From the NCBI GenBank assembly GCA_009777005.1, contig WRMT01000058.1, positions 1-12,813 of the forward strand: a stretch of DNA of 12,813 nucleotides. Direction: 5' to 3'. This DNA is from Methanobrevibacter sp. GTDB lineage: Archaea; Methanobacteriota; Methanobacteria; Methanobacteriales; Methanobacteriaceae. The stretch's first letter is position 1. Each line of letters starts with the position of its first letter. Below the pieces are notes generated by a model. It was given only the letters and a program-made list of their open reading frames with translations. It was not told the origin of the DNA and ran no database searches. The translations under genes were made by a program, and so were the position numbers. Positions 7,385 to 12,813 of the stretch are shown in pieces.

Positions 7385-7538
7385 TAATAAGAATATTTAT
7401 CTTTATTAATTAATAGATTAATCAAAAAGTATAATATCAATATAAATTATAACCTTAATTAATTATCAATTTTTAAGATAATCTATGAGTATATTTTAAA
7501 TATTGTGCAAAATAAAAATAATAATTTACTAATAAGTT

Positions 7539-7545
7539 AGGAGGG
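7539..7545 (+). promoter_or_regulatory. Strong ribosome-binding site of the membrane Fe-S gene
   Basis: AGGAGGG seven bases before the ATG at 7553. It is the best Shine-Dalgarno match in the window and fixes the start. Confidence 0.8.
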
Positions 7546-7552
7546 AACTTAT

Positions 7553-8386
7553 ATGGTGGAACACTATAAAACACCAATCATTCTTTTTTCTTTTTTCATT
7601 ATAATAGCTATTTCCATGTTTTATTTAACAAATGAGATATTTTTAATTTTTAACTTCTTATATATTGGATTTTTTGTTTCTTCAGGAGTTTATTTATTTG
7701 CAAATGGCAATAAATATGGAAGATCTTTCGTTCAATGGGGTGTAGGTCTTTATTTACTTGTGTATTTAGGTTTAATACTACAAGAGAATATGTTGATTTC
7801 TGGTTTCTTTTTTTATCTCTTTCTAGGAGTTTTTCAAGCAGCTGTAATTCATTATCTAGTTGCAAAAATCATAGGTCCCCTATTATTTGGTAGAGGTTGG
7901 TGTGGTTATGCTTGTTGGATAATAATGATTTTAGACCTTTTTCCATATAAAGTTCCTAAAACTCATGAAAGAGTAGCTAATCTAGGATTACTTAGGTATC
8001 TACTGTTTTTACTAATTTTCATCTTTGTTGTGTTGTTATTTTATTTCAAAGTTCCTGATTTACATTATACAATGTTTTTAGTTTTTGTATTTGGTAATTT
8101 AATATATTATATTGTTGGAATAGCTTTAGCCTATAAATTCAAGGATAATCGTGCTTTTTGCAAATATATTTGTCCTATTGTAACATTTTTAAAACCTTTT
8201 AGCTATTTTTCACTGCTGAGGGTCACTGTTAATGAAGAAACTTGTACTGACTGTAAACATTGTGTTAATATTTGTCCTATGGATGTTGATATTTTAGATA
8301 ATAAAAGAAGCAGAAAACATGGGACAGAATGTATTTTATGCCTTGAATGTGTGAAAGAGTGTCCCAATAACTCTATAAATGCTTAA
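7553..8386 (+). CDS. NapH-like membrane protein with 4Fe-4S domain
   Basis: A predicted membrane electron carrier of 277 residues; its donor and acceptor are unknown. About six hydrophobic segments are visible (roughly 8-25, 29-51, 62-77, 84-108, 148-165 and 172-194). GRGWCGYAC at 113-121 and FCKYICP at 202-208 are the paired CX3C motifs of the NapH/MauN/RdxA-type family, though the first lacks the usual Pro after its second Cys. The C-terminal domain has C231/234/237/241 and C260/263/266/270, binding two [4Fe-4S] clusters as in ferredoxins. A strong AGGAGGG site precedes the ATG. It is the only plus-strand gene, sits between repeat loci, and has no oxidoreductase partner in the window. Roles in maturing or feeding a redox enzyme are possible but not shown. 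Confidence 0.85.
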   Translation: MVEHYKTPIILFSFFIIIAISMFYLTNEIFLIFNFLYIGFFVSSGVYLFANGNKYGRSFVQWGVGLYLLVYLGLILQENMLISGFFFYLFLGVFQAAVIHYLVAKIIGPLLFGRGWCGYACWIIMILDLFPYKVPKTHERVANLGLLRYLLFLLIFIFVVLLFYFKVPDLHYTMFLVFVFGNLIYYIVGIALAYKFKDNRAFCKYICPIVTFLKPFSYFSLLRVTVNEETCTDCKHCVNICPMDVDILDNKRSRKHGTECILCLECVKECPNNSINA

Positions 8387-8410
8387 TTTAATATAAAATA
8401 ATTAATTGGA

Positions 8411-8461
8411 AAATTTTTTTTATTTTTTCAAGTTAGAAAAATGAAATTTTTCTTTATTTGT
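8411..8461 (+). terminator. U-tract and hairpin ending the Fe-S gene transcript
   Basis: A T-rich run (8413-8428) starts about 27 bases after the stop codon. It is followed by hairpin-repeat copy 2, with inner arms AGAAAAAT and ATTTTTCT at 8435-8442 and 8446-8453. The U-tract is the probable archaeal termination signal. Confidence 0.5.
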
Positions 8462-8513
8462 AAAAACCTTAGATTTTCAAGTTAGAAAAACGAAGTTTTT
8501 CTTTATTTAAAAA
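8427..8513. repeat. Dispersed hairpin repeat, copies 2 and 3 in tandem
   Basis: Two units 49 bp apart. Copy 2 has inner arms AGAAAAAT (8435-8442) and ATTTTTCT (8446-8453). Copy 3 has AGAAAAAC (8484-8491) and GTTTTTCT (8495-8502). Both loops are GAA, and both units are flanked by TTCAAGTT and TTTATTT. Compared with copy 1 near the window start, the pair closing the loop is T-G, T-A and C-G in the three copies, so pairing is kept while the sequence changes. Confidence 0.75.
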
Positions 8514-8599
8514 AGCTCATTTAATGAAATTAATTCATAATCATAATATTACTCAATTATTTTTGTTCAACTACTATATAAACTAAAATGAAAAATTTT

Positions 8600-8609
8600 A
8601 AAAAAAAAA
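8600..8609 (-). terminator. Candidate U-tract terminator of radA
   Basis: A ten-base T run on the minus strand about 110 bases after the radA stop codon, with no stem visible. It is the first long T-tract downstream. Confidence 0.4.
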
Positions 8610-8717
8610 TTAAATATATTCATTTTTCTTCATGATAAATTTAAAATTTTTAATCTTTTCATTAAAATAAAATTGTGCAAGAAGATTACAATCTGGAAAG
8701 TGAAACAAATAAAAATT

Positions 8718-9653
8718 TTAATCTACAATACCATCAGTTGTAATCTTAAACACACACTCCCCTTCTGGTAAATGAGGGCTATCCACTAATCTAGCTATTC
8801 TTTTACCTGCTAATCCTTTTTTGAGCCAAATCCTATAGGTAGAAGCATGACCTAAAACATGTCCTCCAATAGCTTTTGTTGGGCTTCCAAAAAATGCATC
8901 TGGTCTTGCTTGAACTTGATTAGTTAAAAAAATAGCTATATTGTAAGTATTAGCTATATTTTGAAGTGCATGTAAATGTTGATTAAGTTTTTGTTGTCTT
9001 GTAGCTAATGATTCCCTTCCAATGTATTCTGCTCTAAAATGAGCCATTAAAGAGTCTACTATAACCAAACGAATATTAGTCCCACTTTGAACAAGTTCAT
9101 TAACTTTATCTGCCATTAACATTTGATGAGAAGAGTTAAATGCCCTTGCAATATGTATTCTTTGAAGCATCTCTCCATGATCGATGTCAAAAGCATCAGC
9201 TATTTGTTCTACTCTTTCTGGTCTGAATGTATTTTCAGTATCTATAAAAACACATTCTCCATCAAGTCCTCCTTGTTCCTCTGGTAATTGAACAGTCACT
9301 GCCAATTCATGTGAAATTTGGCTTTTGCCAGATCCAAATTCTCCAAATACTTCAGTCATAGATTGAGTTTCTATTCCTCCTCCAATCAATTCATTAAAAG
9401 CTTCACTTCCTACTGTTATTTTTCCAACATCTCTCCTTCGTTCCATAACGTCATATGCCGTTTCAAAATCAATTTTTTCTGATTTACGAGCAGCTTCTAT
9501 AACTTTTTCAGCTACTCCTTCTCCAATTTCAGCTTTTAAAGCTAATTCTTTAGCTGTAGCTGTAGCTAATCTCATCATATCAGCGAAACCAGCATCTCTC
9601 AATTTTTGTGCTGTTTTTTCTCCAACACTTGGTAAATCTTCAAGTTCAACCAT
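8718..9653 (-). CDS. radA: DNA repair and recombination protein RadA
   Basis: The archaeal RecA/Rad51-family recombinase, which forms filaments on single-stranded DNA and exchanges strands in homologous recombination. Within 311 residues, a helix-hairpin-helix N-terminal domain (about 1-60, LEDLPSVGEKTAQKL) is followed by the FETA polymerisation motif at 63-66, Walker A GEFGSGKS at 104-111 and Walker B LVIVD at 196-200. LTNQVQARPDAFFG at 243-256 leads into the DNA-binding loop 2, and GGHVLGHAST follows. The frame extends upstream to a TTG at 9671 and an ATG at 9662. I choose the ATG at 9653: MVELEDLP is the family N-terminus, and TAGGA lies about nine bases before it and would fall inside the longer versions. 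It follows RPA on the same strand after 122 bp. Confidence 0.97.
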   Translation of the reverse strand: MVELEDLPSVGEKTAQKLRDAGFADMMRLATATAKELALKAEIGEGVAEKVIEAARKSEKIDFETAYDVMERRRDVGKITVGSEAFNELIGGGIETQSMTEVFGEFGSGKSQISHELAVTVQLPEEQGGLDGECVFIDTENTFRPERVEQIADAFDIDHGEMLQRIHIARAFNSSHQMLMADKVNELVQSGTNIRLVIVDSLMAHFRAEYIGRESLATRQQKLNQHLHALQNIANTYNIAIFLTNQVQARPDAFFGSPTKAIGGHVLGHASTYRIWLKKGLAGKRIARLVDSPHLPEGECVFKITTDGIVD

Positions 9654-9775
9654 TATAAACATTCCTAACAAGTTTTAATATTATTAATTTTAATATTATC
9701 CTATAATTGTATATATTCTACATACTATTTTGTGTTTTAATTTAGATAAAGTTTTTATTATGCTTCTATTAGCAA

Positions 9776-12148
9776 TTAAAGAGTTTTAGATAAGATTTTT
9801 TTAGGACTTAATCTAATTTCTTCATTATATTCATCAAAACTAACATCAGCGATTAATTTAAGAGTTAATCCATTTAAATCTTCAACTTTACCTTCTAAAA
9901 CTCCTTCATCTCCACTATCTTCAACTATTTTAGCTATTTCTTCTGTTGTCATATTAAGTAAGTTTTCAGCTAATTTACTAAAGAAAGTGACCTGAATATC
10001 ACCAGTATCATCCTTAAGTCTTGTTGGAATCATCAAAAGATATTTAGGTTTATCAACATCTTCTCCACAGTAATCACAGATATATTCATCATCAGTTTGC
10101 TCTAATCTATTGTTACAGCTTGGACATCTTGCAGATAAAATTTTGTTTCCAAATGCTTCTTCAATGGTTCCAGAAACTTTTATATTCCTATCTCCATCTT
10201 CAAGTTCCTCAATAGATTTAGATTTATAAAGAATTTCTTCTAATTCTTCAAATGTAGGTAATTCTTTTAAGTCATTTTCTGAAACATTCTCTATTTTAGC
10301 ATTGTTACCAATATTCAATTCAAGATTTTCATTCCTAAAAGTTACACGAGGATTTTCAATTTTTATTGGATCACCTACTTCATAAAGAATATTTGCTCTA
10401 TCATCCCATAATGAAGCTCTCATAGATCCTGTATCATCCCCAATTTCCATGCCCCTAACAAGACCTGGACTTCCATCTTGTCTTTGAAACTCAATAGGGT
10501 CTTGTAAATCCACTATTCTAGCTACAACCCTAATATTCCTATCATCTTCTTCTAAATCCTCAATCTTCTTGTTAACATAAATCATGTCTTCTAATTCTTC
10601 AAAAGATGGCAAATCTCCAGTGTCTTCTTCTGTTAAAGGAATGATTCTTGCAGTTTTACCAATATTAAGTTCAACACTATAAAGTCCCATTTTTGTTCTA
10701 GCATTTTCAATTTGAAAAGGAAGACCTGGTTGAAGATTACTATGAGCTTTTTCATCCCAAAATGAAAGTCTAATTAATCCAGTTTCATCAGCAAAGTCTC
10801 CAGATCGAACTATTCCCATTGTTCCATCATCTCTTTGAAATTCTCTAGGTTCATTTAAACTTATGATTCTTCCAATGATATCCACTTCTTCACTATCTTC
10901 TTCAATCTGATGAACTGCTTCTATTTTAATTGGACCTAATTGATTTTGGTATTCTTTTAAAACTTCTATAAGGTTACTATCTTCATCTGGATTAGTGAGT
11001 ATATGAGTATTCCAATTTGTATTAACACGATATCCACTTGAAGTATATTCATCAAACTCAACATTTCCTCCCATTAGCTTGATTATATCTCCCTTATTAA
11101 TTTCAAGTTGTGTATCATCTCCCCACAAAGTTACTCTTATCGAACCTGTATCATCAGCCATTTCTATTGATTTAACAAAACCTGAAGAACCATCAGCTCT
11201 TTCAAAAGTAATAGTATCTTGAATCTTAGTTACAATTCCTATCAAGGTAACATCCTTCATTTCCTGTAAATCAGCTATTTTAAGGATCTTTTCATCAAGA
11301 TCAGGAACTTCAAAATCTCCTTTAATTATCCTTCCATCCCAATGAGACAAGGAAATTTCATCATTCCTCTCTCTAACTTGAGCAGATAATATTTTTACAG
11401 AATCTCCTTCTTTTAATTCTAAATCTTCAATTAAATCTACATCTCTATTCCATAAAGTATAGCTAATCTTTCCAGTTCCATCTTGAAGTTCAAGAGAAGA
11501 TACCTGCCCTTCTTTACCATTCCGTTCATAGGTTCTAATTGAAGGAACTCTCCTTATTCTTGCAATAATATTAACTTCACCATCTGGGCTAATTTCATTT
11601 ATAGGAGTTATATTTTCTGAATATTCTGGAAAATCAGGAAAATCACCAGCATCTAAGCTTTCAATAGTCGAACGTGGTTGTAAATGAATTTCTTTTTCCC
11701 TATATCCATCTTTAACCTCAACTTTATTGATTTGAATAATATCTCCTTCTTCTACCTTTTTAAGAAGTTTTATATTTTCAGTCCATAGAACAACTCTTAT
11801 TTCTCCAGTATCATCAGTTAATTTCAAATTACATAGCTTTCCAGCTTTTCCTTTCCTACTTTTAAAGTTTTTAGGGTTTGATATTCCCATTACTCTGCCA
11901 ATAACACTTAAATTTTGAGCTCCTGATTCTAGCTTGGAAATTTTGTCCATTGCAAATTCTTCTTTATCAGCTATTGGTTCATTTTTTTCGTTGATAAATG
12001 TTCCTACAATCATTCTAGCTATGTCTAACTCATTCATAAAGCTTACATCTTCATAATCTTTCTTCATAGCTTCCATTTTATTTAAAAATTCCTCTTCAGA
12101 AATTCTATCTTTGATTCTATCATATTCTTCCTTTAGTTCTGTGTCCAT
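9776..12148 (-). CDS. Replication protein A, multi-OB-fold single-stranded DNA-binding protein
   Basis: Archaeal RPA coats single-stranded DNA in replication, repair and recombination. The 790-residue chain starts with a charged helical region (1-60). Six OB-fold modules follow, each carrying a DDTGxIRVxLW-like signature: 112-122, 223-233, 332-342, 454-464, 571-581 and 713-722. The last module holds a CX2C-X12-CX2C zinc finger (C675, C678, C691, C694). The linkers before modules 5 and 6 (about 512-544 and 629-660) are near copies, suggesting modules were added by internal duplication. The ATG at 12148 has GAGGG about eight bases upstream. No clear T-tract separates it from radA, so co-transcription is plausible. 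RPA works directly with RadA during filament assembly. Confidence 0.93.
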   Translation of the reverse strand: MDTELKEEYDRIKDRISEEEFLNKMEAMKKDYEDVSFMNELDIARMIVGTFINEKNEPIADKEEFAMDKISKLESGAQNLSVIGRVMGISNPKNFKSRKGKAGKLCNLKLTDDTGEIRVVLWTENIKLLKKVEEGDIIQINKVEVKDGYREKEIHLQPRSTIESLDAGDFPDFPEYSENITPINEISPDGEVNIIARIRRVPSIRTYERNGKEGQVSSLELQDGTGKISYTLWNRDVDLIEDLELKEGDSVKILSAQVRERNDEISLSHWDGRIIKGDFEVPDLDEKILKIADLQEMKDVTLIGIVTKIQDTITFERADGSSGFVKSIEMADDTGSIRVTLWGDDTQLEINKGDIIKLMGGNVEFDEYTSSGYRVNTNWNTHILTNPDEDSNLIEVLKEYQNQLGPIKIEAVHQIEEDSEEVDIIGRIISLNEPREFQRDDGTMGIVRSGDFADETGLIRLSFWDEKAHSNLQPGLPFQIENARTKMGLYSVELNIGKTARIIPLTEEDTGDLPSFEELEDMIYVNKKIEDLEEDDRNIRVVARIVDLQDPIEFQRQDGSPGLVRGMEIGDDTGSMRASLWDDRANILYEVGDPIKIENPRVTFRNENLELNIGNNAKIENVSENDLKELPTFEELEEILYKSKSIEELEDGDRNIKVSGTIEEAFGNKILSARCPSCNNRLEQTDDEYICDYCGEDVDKPKYLLMIPTRLKDDTGDIQVTFFSKLAENLLNMTTEEIAKIVEDSGDEGVLEGKVEDLNGLTLKLIADVSFDEYNEEIRLSPKKILSKTL

Positions 12149-12192
12149 ACAAAGCCCTCTATTAATAATTAAATCATAATTTTAATACAACA

Positions 12193-12202
12193 ATTATATA
12201 AT
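12193..12202 (-). promoter_or_regulatory. Candidate TATA box of RPA (and possibly radA)
   Basis: ATTATATAAT on the minus strand, 45-54 bp before the RPA start, which would give a leader of about 20 nt holding the GAGGG site. The box is a palindrome, so direction is set only by the gene. Confidence 0.45.
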
Positions 12203-12672
12203 TCGATTAGTTAGCATTTGAAAAGTAATAGTCATAAATTGTAGCTAGTGATTATAATATAAATACAAAATAAAAAATTATTTAAAAGTGAATAATATAA
12301 TTTATACATTATATTCATTTTAAATATATTGAATATATTGAATTGATAATTTTGTAAATTATTATAATACTTTATTTAATTTTTGTATTACTTTATTAAA
12401 GTATTTGACTACCTAATATTTAAACATTTTTATTATAGCTATTTTTACACATAATGAAGTATAGATTCATTTATCCTATTTATAGTGTAAAGCTATTTTT
12501 TTGTAATATTAACTTTATAAACTTATTTAATTTTTTATTAAATCTTATAAATTTAGTTATTTTTTATATAACTATTATTTTAATAATAATTTTAAAAGTA
12601 TAAATAACAAATATTTTGATTTATAATTTAATAGCTATGTATTAAATTTAATAAGAAATAAAAAACTTACAA

Positions 12673-12813
<141 letters not shown>

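Larger units (their letters stand above)
6789..7552. other. Divergent intergenic region with tandem repeats
   Basis: About 760 bp between the divergently transcribed transporter and iron-sulfur membrane protein genes. It must hold both promoters. It contains a 16-bp palindrome (ATTATTTT/AAAATAAT, 6890-6905), TTTAATAAA twice 20 bp apart (6841 and 6861), inverted arms AATATAA/TTATATT (7023-7043), four perfect 21-bp tandem repeats (7301-7384), and TATA-like sequences near 7441 and 7491. The stretch 7261-7300 is slightly richer in G and C than its surroundings. No gene is seen. Confidence 0.6.
8387..8717. other. Convergent intergenic region with hairpin repeats
   Basis: About 330 bp between the 3' ends of the iron-sulfur gene and radA. 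It contains a plus-strand U-tract, two hairpin-repeat copies (8427-8513) and an A10 run (8600-8609) that is a T-tract for radA. No gene is seen. Confidence 0.65.

Noticed and set aside
8718..9671. RadA starting at TTG 9671
   Set aside because: The TAGGA ribosome-binding site would lie inside the coding region, and RadA proteins normally begin at the MVELEDLP segment, matching the ATG at 9653.

Overview
The window looks like part of a Methanobrevibacter-type genome (Methanobacteriales, hydrogenotrophic methanogenic archaea). The basis is a cytosolic heterodisulfide reductase subunit HdrA, an archaeal serine hydroxymethyltransferase, archaeal RadA and a long archaeal multi-OB-fold RPA. Base composition is very AT-rich, with intergenic DNA almost entirely A and T. 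Several genes have a TATA-like box about 35-45 bp before the start codon and ribosome-binding sites of the GGTGAT/GAGG type. The genus is inference; no 16S gene is present.

Six of the seven genes lie on the minus strand. Read from the right in transcription order they are: RPA (9776-12148) and radA (8718-9653), 122 bp apart and probably one DNA replication/repair unit; an AEC-family transporter (5883-6788); hdrA (3484-5463), the flavoprotein core of the CoM-S-S-CoB reductase; a small GNAT N-acetyltransferase (2496-3065); and glyA (551-1819), which links serine/glycine to the tetrahydromethanopterin C1 pool. From memory, glyA, hdrA, radA and RPA are also close neighbours in Methanothermobacter thermautotrophicus, so this is probably an old Methanobacteriales block with later insertions.

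The one plus-strand gene (7553-8386) encodes a NapH-like polytopic membrane protein with a C-terminal 2x[4Fe-4S] domain and no recognisable partner. It lies between two repeat loci: four perfect 21-bp tandem repeats with an internal dyad upstream (7301-7384), and a pair of hairpin repeats downstream (8427-8513). A third copy of the hairpin repeat lies at the left end of the window (about 110-169). The hairpin base pair next to the loop differs between the three copies but stays paired in all of them.

Gene-free stretches are long (330-760 bp) and AT-rich. They hold candidate TATA boxes, U-tract terminators, two adjacent long stem-loops downstream of glyA (372-444), an inverted repeat upstream of the hdrA promoter (5532-5552), and a loose 60-bp-period repeat between hdrA and the transporter gene. 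No tRNA, rRNA, CRISPR array or insertion sequence was seen. The last ~100 bases follow a 32-A run and change abruptly in composition, so they may be an assembly artefact or an unrelated sequence. I saw no clear multi-gene new system; the most unusual items are the membrane iron-sulfur gene with its flanking repeats and the structured intergenic elements.
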